Assembly (NCBI RefSeq): GCF_004297105.1
Contig: NZ_SCVE01000007.1
Span: 62,001 to 126,000, forward strand
Reading direction: 5' to 3'
Length of the DNA stretch: 64,000 nt
DNA from: Herbiconiux sp.
Lineage (GTDB): Bacteria; Actinomycetota; Actinomycetes; Actinomycetales; Microbacteriaceae
Shown: in pieces, positions 55,852 through 63,296 of the stretch
How positions within the stretch are numbered: the first letter of the stretch is position 1
Layout of the letters: each line of letters opens with the position of its first letter
Made by a program: the position numbers and the translations under genes
Notes under the pieces: generated by a model
Seen by the model: only the letters and a program-made list of their open reading frames with translations
Told to the model about the DNA's origin: nothing
Database searches by the model: none

Positions 55852-57889
55852 GGCCAACCGGCGGCTCACCCGGGGTTCGCGGTACGGCAAGTACGTCGAC
55901 GGGCCCGACCCGCTCGCGCCGCCGGTCGATCTCTCCGAGGCGCTCGATGCCATCGGCGAAGACGTGATGGGCGGGTCGTCGCCCGAGCAGGCGCTGCGCG
56001 AATTCCTCCGTCGCGGTGGCCGCGACCAGGCCGGTCTCGATGATCTCGCCCGACGGGTCGCCGAACGGCGCCGCGAACTCGCACAGAAGCACAATCTCGA
56101 TGGCACCCTGCAGGAGATCAAGGAACTGCTGGATTCGGCGGTGCTCGCCGAGCGCAAGCAACTGGCCCGCGATCCGCTGATGGACGAGGGCGAGCGTGCG
56201 CTCGCCCAGATGCAGCTGGACAACGTGCCCGCATCGCCCGCCGCCGCGGTGAGCGAGCTGAACGGCTACGACTGGAAGAGCGGCGAGGCCCGCGCCGACT
56301 TCGAGAAGATCAAAGACCTGCTCGGCCGCGAGATGCTCGACCAGCGCTTCGCCGGCATGAAGAACGCGCTGGAGAACGCCACGGATGCCGACCGGGCCGC
56401 CGTGAACGAGATGATGACCGATCTGAACGCCCTCCTCGACGCCCACAAGCGCGGCGACGACACGTCATCGCAATTCGGGGAGTTCATGGCGAAGCACGGC
56501 GAGTTCTTTTCCGAGAACCCCGCCGACATCGACGAGCTGCTCGACGCGCTCGCCGCCCGTGCTGCCGCGGCGCAGCGGATGCGCAACTCGATGACCCAGG
56601 AGCAGCGCGACGAACTCGACGCGCTCGCCGCCGAGGCGTTCGGCTCGCCGGAGCTCATGCAGTCGCTCGCCGAGCTCGACGGAAATCTCCGCGACCTCCG
56701 ACCCGGTGAGGACTGGGGAGGATCGGAGCGGATGGAGGGTCAGGAGGGACTCGGCCTCGGCGACGGCACCGGCGTCTTCCAGGATATCGCCGACCTCGAC
56801 GAGCTCTCCGAGCAGCTCTCCCAGTCGTACAACGGTTCCCGAATCGACGACCTCGATCTCGACAAGCTCTCGCGCCAGCTCGGCGACGACGCGGTGGTGG
56901 ATGCGCGCACCCTCCAGCAGCTCGAGAAGGCGCTGCGCGACTCCGGCACCATGAAGCGCTCGTCGGACGGCCGGCTCACCATGACCCCGAAGGCGATGCG
57001 GCAGCTCGGCAAGTCGCTGTTGCGCGACGTCTCCGAGAAGATGGGGCGGCAGGGCAACCGCGAGATCCGGCAGGCGGGCGCCGCGGGCGAGCGCTCGGGC
57101 GCGACCCGCGAGTGGGCGTTCGGCGACACGGAGCCGTGGGATGTCACGCGCACGATCACGAACGCGATCACGCGCACGGCTGCCGACCGCCTCCCGGGCG
57201 GGGGCGTGAGGATTGAGATCGGCGACGTCGAGGTGCAGGAGACCGAGGCCCGCACGCGAGCCGCCGTCGCCCTCCTCGTCGACACCTCGTTCTCGATGGC
57301 GATGGACGGCCGCTGGGTGCCCATGAAGCGCACCGCGCTCGCGCTGCACACCCTCATCACCTCACGGTTCCGGGGCGACGACCTGCAGCTCATCGGCTTC
57401 GGCCGGCACGCCGAGGTGATGGACATCGAGCACCTGGTGGGCCTCGATGCCCGCTGGGACAAGGGCACGAATCTGCACCACGCGTTGCTCTTGGCCAATC
57501 GGCACTTCCGCAAGCATCCGAATGCCCAGCCGGTGCTGCTGATCGTGACGGATGGCGAGCCCACCTCGCATCTCGAGGCGAACGGCGAGGTGTTCTTCGA
57601 CTACCCGCCGCATCCGCTCACCATCGCCTACGCGGTGCGCGAGCTCGACAACTCGATGCGGCTCGGGGCGAAGACCACGTTCTTCCGGCTGGGGGAGGAT
57701 CCCGGGCTCGCGCGGTTCATCGACTCGATGGCGCGGCGGGTGGGCGGCACGGTGGTGGCGCCGGAGGCCGACGACCTCAGCGCGGCCGTCGTGGGGTCGT
57801 ACCTCGGTTCGCGCCGCGGCGACGCCGGCGGCACGGGAGGCGGCTACGACGACCTGTTCGGCCGCGGCTGGGGCTGGCGCGCGAGCTGA
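55844..57889 (+). CDS. VWA domain-containing protein, partner of the ATPase
   Basis: This 681-residue protein has a long acidic, helical N-terminal part (about 1-460) with repeated Asp/Glu/Leu-rich segments, and a C-terminal von Willebrand A domain with the MIDAS motif DTSFS at residues 480-484, a 'KGTNLHHALLLANRH' Thr loop and 'LLIVTDGEPTSHLE'. It has no signal peptide. MoxR-VWA pairs act as chaperone-like metal-dependent systems; the client is unknown. ATG 55844 overlaps the ATPase gene. Its stop is followed directly by a palindromic repeat array. Confidence 0.88.
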   Translation: MARANRRLTRGSRYGKYVDGPDPLAPPVDLSEALDAIGEDVMGGSSPEQALREFLRRGGRDQAGLDDLARRVAERRRELAQKHNLDGTLQEIKELLDSAVLAERKQLARDPLMDEGERALAQMQLDNVPASPAAAVSELNGYDWKSGEARADFEKIKDLLGREMLDQRFAGMKNALENATDADRAAVNEMMTDLNALLDAHKRGDDTSSQFGEFMAKHGEFFSENPADIDELLDALAARAAAAQRMRNSMTQEQRDELDALAAEAFGSPELMQSLAELDGNLRDLRPGEDWGGSERMEGQEGLGLGDGTGVFQDIADLDELSEQLSQSYNGSRIDDLDLDKLSRQLGDDAVVDARTLQQLEKALRDSGTMKRSSDGRLTMTPKAMRQLGKSLLRDVSEKMGRQGNREIRQAGAAGERSGATREWAFGDTEPWDVTRTITNAITRTAADRLPGGGVRIEIGDVEVQETEARTRAAVALLVDTSFSMAMDGRWVPMKRTALALHTLITSRFRGDDLQLIGFGRHAEVMDIEHLVGLDARWDKGTNLHHALLLANRHFRKHPNAQPVLLIVTDGEPTSHLEANGEVFFDYPPHPLTIAYAVRELDNSMRLGAKTTFFRLGEDPGLARFIDSMARRVGGTVVAPEADDLSAAVVGSYLGSRRGDAGGTGGGYDDLFGRGWGWRAS

Positions 57890-57896
57890 CCTCGAC

Positions 57897-58205
57897 TTGC
57901 CACAAGTTGTGGCAAGTCGCGTCGCGGGCCAACGGTTTGTGGCAACCCGCGGCGGGTGTGGGGGTGGGCGGTCGTTCGGGTTGCCACAAGTTGTGGCAAG
58001 TCGCGCCCGGAGCCAACGGTTTGTGGCAACTCGCGGCGGGTGTGGGGGTGGGCGGTCGTTCGGGTTGCCACAAGTTGTGGCAAGTCGCGCCCGGAGCCAA
58101 CGGTTTGTGGCAACTCGCGGCGGGTGTAGGGGTGGGCGGTCGTTCGGGTTGCCACAAGTTGTGGCAAGTCGCGGGCGGAGACAGCAGGTTGTGGCAACTC
58201 GGGCG
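57897..58205. repeat. 84-bp tandem repeat array with perfect 9-1-9 palindromes
   Basis: The 321-bp space between the VWA gene and the SCO1664-like gene holds three full 84-bp units and a fourth partial unit, starting at 57897, 57981, 58065 and 58149. Each begins with TTGCCACAAGTTGTGGCAA, a perfect 9-bp dyad around one base, and contains a second half-site TTTGTGGCAAC about 37 bp later, then GGCGGGTGTGGGGGTGGGCG. Units 2 and 3 are almost identical; unit 4 diverges after 30 bp. The period equals 28 codons, so every frame stays open across it; that is not evidence for coding. No terminator for either convergent gene is visible inside. Confidence 0.95.
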
Positions 58206-58210
58206 GCGCC

Positions 58211-58957
58211 TCAGAAGAGGGGCCAGGGCACCGAGGGCATTTCTCCGCGAGGAGCCGGGAAGACGCCACGCGAGGCCAGCCGTTCGCACCGGGCGGCGAA
58301 GGCCGAGAGCTCGGCGGCCGTGAGGAGCGGGGCGAGGGATGCGCCGAGGTCGCCCTCGAGCCGGCCGCGCAGGCGCTCGATGCCCGCGAGCTCCTCGGCG
58401 TCGAGTTCGTCGCCCACCCAGCCCCAGAGCACGGTGCGCAGTTTGTGCTCGGCGTGGAAGGTGAGCCCGTGGTCGACACCGTGCCGATGCCCATCCGGCA
58501 TCTCGAGCACATGGGCGCCCTTGCGGTCGGCATTGTTCACGAGCACATCGAACACCGCCATGCGGCGGAGGGCGGCGCTGTCTTCGTGGATGAGGGCCAC
58601 CGGCCGCTCGCGCTCGTCGTAGCCCTCGAGCACGAGGCGCCAGCCCGTGTCGGGAACGCCATCCGCCGGCACGAGGTCGACCGCCGACTGCTCGGGATCG
58701 GCGTCGCGCCAGAGCTGCACCATGCCCTCGCCGAGCGGCCCGTCGCGGATCCAGGTTCGCGGCACGATGTCCCACTCGAGGGCCTCCGACACGAGATAGG
58801 CCGCCACCTCCCGGTGGGCGAGCAGCCCGTCGGGGAAGTCCCAGAGCGGTTTCTCCCCGGCGATCGGCTTGTAGACCACCTCGGTGTCGCCGAGAGCGGC
58901 GAGGAACGTGGCGTTCGAGGCCGTGGGGATGCGGCCGGTCAGCTCGAGTTCGGTCAC
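58211..58957 (-). CDS. SCO1664 family protein (PI3/4-kinase-like fold)
   Basis: This 248-residue protein matches the actinobacterial SCO1664 family. It has 'VVYKPIAGEKPLWDFP', 'REVAAYLVSEAL', and 'FDVLVNNADRKGAHVLEM' followed by 'GVDHGLTFH', which resemble the nucleotide- and metal-binding loops of PI3/4-kinase or HipA-like kinases. Its function is unknown. The GTG start at 58957 lies eight bp after the DUF3090 stop, within the conserved three-gene unit with DUF3090 and the histidine phosphatase. Confidence 0.85.
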   Translation of the reverse strand: MTELELTGRIPTASNATFLAALGDTEVVYKPIAGEKPLWDFPDGLLAHREVAAYLVSEALEWDIVPRTWIRDGPLGEGMVQLWRDADPEQSAVDLVPADGVPDTGWRLVLEGYDERERPVALIHEDSAALRRMAVFDVLVNNADRKGAHVLEMPDGHRHGVDHGLTFHAEHKLRTVLWGWVGDELDAEELAGIERLRGRLEGDLGASLAPLLTAAELSAFAARCERLASRGVFPAPRGEMPSVPWPLF

Positions 58958-58965
58958 CGACGGGC

Positions 58966-59499
58966 TCAGCCGTCGTCGCCGGGCGGCCGGCCCGCGGCCA
59001 CGATCTCGCGCGTGCGCTTCGCGAACGCCCGGGCGGTGCCCACGGGGAAGCGCACGAGCACCATCTCCTCGGGTTCCACCTGGCTCGGGTCGAGCGAGTC
59101 GATGTCGACCTCGATCGAGCCGTCGTCGCCCACCTCGACCTCCACCTCGATGAACGGATACGCCTCGATCACGATCTGGGCCGTCGACGGATCCCAGCCG
59201 AGACTCAGCGCCCCGGCCCGGAACTGCTCCTCCACCGGCAGCTCGAGCGGATCATCGTCGATGAGCTCGGCCGGAGTGACGGCGGGCACGCTGAAGCGAT
59301 TGCCGTCGTTCACCATCAGCTCGTCGAGGATCTCGTCGACCTTCTCGGCGAGCAGGGCGGCCTGCTCCTTCTCGAGGGCCACGGCCGACGAGCGGGCGCC
59401 GTCGCGCACCTGCAGGTAGAAGGTGCGGGCGCCGGGGAGCCCGACCGTGCCGACGACGACGCGATCCGGCCAGGCGAACTCGTGCACGATTGTGGGCAT
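58966..59499 (-). CDS. DUF3090 family protein
   Basis: This 177-residue protein begins 'MPTIVHEFAWPDRVVVGTVG' and has 'GARTFYLQVRDGARS', 'LAEKVDEILDEL', and a C-terminal 'VRFPVGTARAFAKRTREIVAAGRPPG' typical of DUF3090. The function is unknown. It is always found with the MSMEG_4193-type phosphatase and SCO1664 genes in actinobacteria. It lies nine bases after the phosphatase stop, so the trio is an operon. Confidence 0.9.
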   Translation of the reverse strand: MPTIVHEFAWPDRVVVGTVGLPGARTFYLQVRDGARSSAVALEKEQAALLAEKVDEILDELMVNDGNRFSVPAVTPAELIDDDPLELPVEEQFRAGALSLGWDPSTAQIVIEAYPFIEVEVEVGDDGSIEVDIDSLDPSQVEPEEMVLVRFPVGTARAFAKRTREIVAAGRPPGDDG

Positions 59500-59508
59500 G
59501 GGCCTATT

Positions 59509-60234
59509 TTAGGAGCGCTCGACGGGAGCCGGCTGCGTGGGTTCGGGCGTTCCGGCCCCACCGCCCAGCTGGGCGACGGCATCCGGTGCTGTGGCGCGAA
59601 GCCACGAGAGATCACCGGAGTCGGTGTTGGTGGAGTGCACTACGGGGTCTCCCTCGCCGAACCGCACGATCGACACGGATGCGGGACCCACGCTGATGCG
59701 CTGGAACCGGTCGAGCGGCGTGCCGAGCGCGTCGGCGAGGATCGACTTGATCACGTCGCCGTGGCTCACCGCCACCCACACGGCGCCCTTTCCGTGCTCG
59801 GCCTCGAAGGCCGCATCATGGCGTGCGATGGCCGCCACCGCGCGCGACTGCATCCCGGCCATCGGCTCACCGCCGGGGAAGGTGACCGTCGAGGGCCTGT
59901 GCTGCACCGCGGTCCAGAGTGGCTCCTTCGCCAACTCGGCGAGCGTGCGACCCTGCCAGTCGCCGTAGTCGGCCTCGGTGAGGTCATGCTCGATCAGCAG
60001 GGGAGGGGCGTTCCCGTCACGGTGTCGGTTCAGGATGAACGCACTCGTCTCCCTGCAGCGCTCCAGCGGGCTCGACACGACGCCCACCAGCGGCACCACC
60101 GCCAGCCGTTCGCCCGTGCGCTCCGCCTGGCTGCGGCCCACCTCGTCGAGATCGACCCCCGGGGAGCGCCCGGCCAGCACCCCGGCGACGTTCGCGGCCG
60201 TGCGGCCATGCCGTACGAGGATCACTGTTGCCAT
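59509..60234 (-). CDS. MSMEG_4193-family histidine phosphatase
   Basis: This 241-residue phosphoglycerate-mutase-like protein has the RHG motif at residues 8-10 ('LVRHGRTAAN'), 'SSPLERCRETS', and the second catalytic His in 'VAVSHGDVIKS'. It is the first gene of the operon with DUF3090 and SCO1664-like genes. The substrate is unknown. It is divergent from the arsR-type gene over a 71-bp spacer containing three TTTGCA repeats. Confidence 0.9.
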   Translation of the reverse strand: MATVILVRHGRTAANVAGVLAGRSPGVDLDEVGRSQAERTGERLAVVPLVGVVSSPLERCRETSAFILNRHRDGNAPPLLIEHDLTEADYGDWQGRTLAELAKEPLWTAVQHRPSTVTFPGGEPMAGMQSRAVAAIARHDAAFEAEHGKGAVWVAVSHGDVIKSILADALGTPLDRFQRISVGPASVSIVRFGEGDPVVHSTNTDSGDLSWLRATAPDAVAQLGGGAGTPEPTQPAPVERS

Positions 60235-60269
60235 CCATCAAGCCTAGGCGCAGAAATCCCAGAGAAACA

Positions 60270-60303
60270 TTTGCAGAATTATGTTTGCAAAGGTATCTTT
60301 GCA
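60270..60303 (+). promoter_or_regulatory. Three TTTGCA direct repeats at 14-bp spacing over a promoter
   Basis: TTTGCA occurs at 60270-60275, 60284-60289 and 60298-60303, an exact 14-bp period. A promoter with -35 TTGCAG (60271-60276), a 17-bp spacer and -10 TATCTT (60294-60299) is embedded in it, and the ATG at 60306 follows at once. The first and third repeats overlap the -35 and -10, suiting autorepression by the ArsR product. Confidence 0.7.
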
Positions 60304-60305
60304 GT

Positions 60306-60950
60306 ATGGACGACGAACAGACACGCTTCCCGGTGCGGTCGCTCGACATCGACTCGCTGAAGGGACTGGCGCATCCGCTGCGGGTGCGCATGCTCGACGT
60401 GCTGTCGACCTACGGCGCCCAGACGGCGAGCAGTCTCGCCGAGCGGCTGGGGGAGTCATCCGGGGTCACCAGCTACCACCTGCGGCAGCTGGCACGGCAC
60501 AACTTCATCCGCGAGGTCGAAGGGCGTGGCAACGCGCGTGACCGGTGGTGGGAGAGGGTGCCGGGCGGCATCTCGGTCGAGGCGAGCGATCTGCCGCCCA
60601 CGGCCGCGGCCCGCTCGGCGAACGCGATCGTGATGAACGAGTGGCTGCACTCCCGCGAAGTGCTGTTGAGCGACTTCGTGCGACGAGGTGACGCCGAGCT
60701 GCCGAAGGAGTGGAGGGATGCGTCGGCCTACAGCACGTCGAACGTCAGGGTGACGAGCGAGCAGCTGGCGGATCTCACCAGGGAACTCGAGCGGGTGATC
60801 GATGACTTCATCGTGCGACACCGCCCGCAACTGTCCGCACCGGTGCCCGGGTCGCGGCCCGTGCAGGTGCAACTCGCCGCCTTCCCGGTGCTCGACGGCG
60901 TCGAGACACCGCAGACCGCCGGCCGACCGACGAAGGAGAGTGAATCATGA
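60306..60950 (+). CDS. ArsR-type helix-turn-helix regulator
   Basis: This 214-residue protein has an N-terminal winged helix (residues 15-85: 'LKGLAHPLRVRMLDVLSTYG', 'TASSLAERLGESSGVTSYHLRQL', 'GRGNARDRWWERVPGG'). A C-terminal helical region of about 100 residues follows. No metal-binding CxC motif is seen, so it is of the non-metal ArsR/HTH_20 group. Promoter and start codon indicate a leaderless mRNA. A 66-residue ORF is coupled to its end by a four-base overlap. Confidence 0.88.
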   Translation: MDDEQTRFPVRSLDIDSLKGLAHPLRVRMLDVLSTYGAQTASSLAERLGESSGVTSYHLRQLARHNFIREVEGRGNARDRWWERVPGGISVEASDLPPTAAARSANAIVMNEWLHSREVLLSDFVRRGDAELPKEWRDASAYSTSNVRVTSEQLADLTRELERVIDDFIVRHRPQLSAPVPGSRPVQVQLAAFPVLDGVETPQTAGRPTKESES

Positions 60951-61147
60951 CCGCCCTCGATGCAACACCCCGCGGGATCGACCGATTGGCCATCCGGCTC
61001 GGCTCGATGTTGGAGTCGTGGGGGAGGGAGCGCGCCGCTCGGCACGTGCCGCCCATCGATCCGGTCGCGGCGAACCGTCACCGCGCCGAGGTCGAGGCCG
61101 CTCGGGCCGCCCGGGAGGCCGCACTCACCCTCACGCGGATGCGCTGA
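60947..61147 (+). CDS. Small protein coupled to the ArsR gene
   Basis: This 66-residue protein ('MTALDATPRGIDRLAIRLG') is basic, with an Ala/Arg-rich C-terminal helix (about residues 44-66) and no membrane segment. The ATG overlaps the regulator stop by four bases, so it is very likely translated. No family was recognised. Small basic proteins often follow such ArsR genes in actinobacteria; the role is unknown. Confidence 0.65.
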   Translation: MTALDATPRGIDRLAIRLGSMLESWGRERAARHVPPIDPVAANRHRAEVEAARAAREAALTLTRMR

Positions 61148-61151
61148 GCGC

Positions 61152-62174
61152 TCAGGCAGCCGTGCCGGCCACGGCGGGAGTCTCCCCGGCGGCCTCGGGC
61201 GCGGTGCCGGCCGGCACCTTCACGGTGAGCCCGCCCGCCTCCACCCAGGTCTTGAGCGACACGGCCTTTCCGAAGCCGTCGCCGTCGAGCTCGATCTCCT
61301 CGGGGCGCTGCAGCTTCAGCACGAGCTCCTTGCCCTTGAGGTAGTTGAGCGCGCGCACCTCCTTCGTGAGGCCCATGAGCTTGCGGCCGGCGGTGGAGCG
61401 GCGCAGCACGCCGTTCTCCCACAGCACCTTCGTGAAGATCTGCACCCAGCCGAAGAAACCCTCGGGTCGCAGCAGCACGATGTCGAATTCGCCGTCGTCG
61501 ACGGCAGCATCCGGCAGCAGCAGGATGTTGGCCGGAAGCGACCCGCAATTGCCGATCATGATCGTGTGGGCGCGCACCGATTTATTGCCCGACCCGTCGA
61601 GGTTGTAGCGGATGCGCAGCTGGTTCTTGTCGCGCATCACCTGTGCGATGGCCTTCACGTAGGCGAGCCAGCCCACCTTCGCCTTCAGCTCGTCGTCGGT
61701 GGCGGCGAGCATCTTGGCGTCGAGCCCGAGGCCGGCCATCACGAGGTAGGCGTGCTCGGCCACCTTGTCGTTCTCGTCGCGGATTCGGATGAGGCCCAGG
61801 TCGATCGCCCGGTCGTCGCCGCGGAACGCCGTCTCGAGAGCATTGGGCACGTCATCGAGGGTGAGGTCGAGGTTGCGGGCGAGGAGGTTGCCGGTACCCG
61901 AGGGCAGAAGTGCCAGAGGGGTCGAGGAACCCGCCTTCTGGATGGCCTCCGCCACCATCCGCACCGTGCCGTCGCCGCCGGCCGCGATGATGAGCTGCAC
62001 GTCGGCCGCGAGGGCCTCGTCGGTCTGCCCGCGCCCCGGGTCGTCTTCGGATGTCTCGAGCCAGAGGGTCTCGTCCCAGCCGCTCGCCTGCTCCTCGGCC
62101 GACACCGCCGTCTTCAGTGCGTCGAGGTCGACTTTGATGGGGTTGTAGATCAGGGCCGCGCGGCGAGAGGTCAT
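61152..62174 (-). CDS. Diacylglycerol kinase catalytic-domain lipid kinase
   Basis: This 340-residue DAGK/LCB5-type kinase starts 'RRAALIYNPIKVD', with the ATP-binding GGDGT at residues 66-70, 'LLPSGTGNLLARNL', 'AGLGLDAKM' and a C-terminal 'DAAVDDGEFDIVLLRPEGFFGW'. Relatives phosphorylate diacylglycerol or related lipids at the membrane. ATG 62174 lies seven bases after a -10-like TACGGT (minus strand, 62182-62187), so the mRNA may be leaderless; an in-frame start at 62210 was not chosen. It is convergent with the small ArsR-linked gene. Confidence 0.9.
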   Translation of the reverse strand: MTSRRAALIYNPIKVDLDALKTAVSAEEQASGWDETLWLETSEDDPGRGQTDEALAADVQLIIAAGGDGTVRMVAEAIQKAGSSTPLALLPSGTGNLLARNLDLTLDDVPNALETAFRGDDRAIDLGLIRIRDENDKVAEHAYLVMAGLGLDAKMLAATDDELKAKVGWLAYVKAIAQVMRDKNQLRIRYNLDGSGNKSVRAHTIMIGNCGSLPANILLLPDAAVDDGEFDIVLLRPEGFFGWVQIFTKVLWENGVLRRSTAGRKLMGLTKEVRALNYLKGKELVLKLQRPEEIELDGDGFGKAVSLKTWVEAGGLTVKVPAGTAPEAAGETPAVAGTAA

Positions 62175-62302
62175 GATTTCGACCGTAGCAGGGGTGCCTG
62201 TCGCTGCCATCCCGGGCGTACGCTCGATCGTGCCGACGGCGTCGCCGCGGTTCCCGGGGGTGCAGCCGCAATCCTCGTGGCTCTCCGTCTCGAATCCCTC
62301 TC

Positions 62303-62971
62303 ATGACACGACGCATCGCCGGCATCGTCCGGTTGATCGCAGGCCTCGGCCTGGCGGTCACGATCGGTATCCAGATCGGCGACCGGGTGGCGAACGACGC
62401 CTTCGATCCGTGGGAGTACTTCAGCTACTTCACCATCCAGACCAGCCTGTTCAACATCGTGGTGCTGCTGGCCGGCGGGATGCTGGCGCTGCGGCGCAGC
62501 CGCGACACCCCGCTCTTCACCACCGTGCGCATGGCCACGCTCGCCTACGCCATCGTCACGGCGGGCGTCTACAACCTGCTGCTGCGGGGCATCCCGTCGA
62601 CCGACTCGTTCGTGTCGCTCTCGTGGCCCAACGAGATCGTGCACGTGTGGGTGCCGCTCCTTCTCGTGATCGACTGGCTGGTCACACCGGGCCGGCCGGC
62701 GTTGCCGTGGAGGAGCCTCTGGGTCGTGCCGATCTACCCGGTCGCCTGGGCGATCTACACCTTCATCCGGGCCGCGGCGAGCGGCGGGGAGATCTACCCC
62801 TATCCGTTCCTCGACCCGGCCACGGGCGGGTGGATCAGCGTGTTCGCCTACATCGTGGGTCTCACGGCGGGGCTCGTGGGGCTCGGCGCACTCGCCGTGC
62901 TGTACAGCCGACGGATGGGACCACCGCGCCCGGCGGGCACGGCTCCGCTCAGCGCCCCTGGCGCTTCTTGA
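62303..62971 (+). CDS. Pr6Pr family integral membrane protein
   Basis: This 222-residue protein has six hydrophobic helices and family signatures 'SYFTIQTSLFNIVVLLAGG', 'LAYAIVTAGVYNLLLRG', 'NEIVHVWVPLLLVIDWL' (with the conserved His/Asp pair) and 'YPVAWAIYTFIRAA'. These match the actinobacterial Pr6Pr (FAR-17a/AIG1-like) family, whose members are putative membrane hydrolases. The activity is unproven. It overlaps the convergent HTH gene by 23 bp. Confidence 0.85.
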   Translation: MTRRIAGIVRLIAGLGLAVTIGIQIGDRVANDAFDPWEYFSYFTIQTSLFNIVVLLAGGMLALRRSRDTPLFTTVRMATLAYAIVTAGVYNLLLRGIPSTDSFVSLSWPNEIVHVWVPLLLVIDWLVTPGRPALPWRSLWVVPIYPVAWAIYTFIRAAASGGEIYPYPFLDPATGGWISVFAYIVGLTAGLVGLGALAVLYSRRMGPPRPAGTAPLSAPGAS

Positions 62972-63287
62972 ACGGCTTCGGCTCGCCCTTCACCACGGGT
63001 GCGCGCCCTTTGCCCTTCGAGGCCTTGGCCTTGCCGCCGGCCTTCGGCACGGGCGCGGGCGCGGCCTTGACGCGGGCGCGGGCGATCGACCGGAAGGCGA
63101 TCCCGTCGGCCGTGAGCACCACGTCGCCGTTCTCGTCGAGCGCGACCAGGGTCTGACCGAGTTCCTCTTCGAGCCGGGCGACGGATGCCTCCACCGTGGC
63201 GCGTGACACGTGCTCCGCGTTCGCGGCGCGCGAGTAGTGCCCCTCGTCCGAGACGGCGAGGAACTGCCGCAGCTGGCTGATGTCCAC
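62949..63287 (-). CDS. Stand-alone LysR-type HTH protein with Lys-rich tail
   Basis: This 112-residue protein begins with a LysR-type winged helix ('MDISQLRQFLAVSDEGHYSR', 'VSRATVEASVARLEEELGQTL', about residues 1-62). Instead of the usual 230-residue effector domain it ends in a basic tail from about residue 70 (repeated AP, KA, KG, KPFKK). The ORF ends normally, with no frameshift visible. It could act as a small DNA-binding protein or be a decayed LysR regulator. It is followed upstream by an unidentified gene nine bases away. Confidence 0.75.
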   Translation of the reverse strand: MDISQLRQFLAVSDEGHYSRAANAEHVSRATVEASVARLEEELGQTLVALDENGDVVLTADGIAFRSIARARVKAAPAPVPKAGGKAKASKGKGRAPVVKGEPKPFKKRQGR

Positions 63288-63296
63288 GGTCCCAGG

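Noticed and set aside
53371..56223. A 950-codon frame joining the XRE gene to antisense of the ATPase/VWA genes
   Set aside because: Only the last 297 codons from ATG 54264 read as a real protein; the rest is the shadow of the ATPase and VWA genes.
57897..58205. The repeat array as a CRISPR
   Set aside because: The intervening sequence is as conserved as the palindrome, so there are no unique spacers, and no cas genes are near.
57907..58323. ORF through the 84-bp repeats encoding a repeated W/G/A-rich peptide
   Set aside because: The 84-bp period (28 codons) keeps all frames open automatically; no ribosome-binding site and it runs antisense into the SCO1664-like gene.
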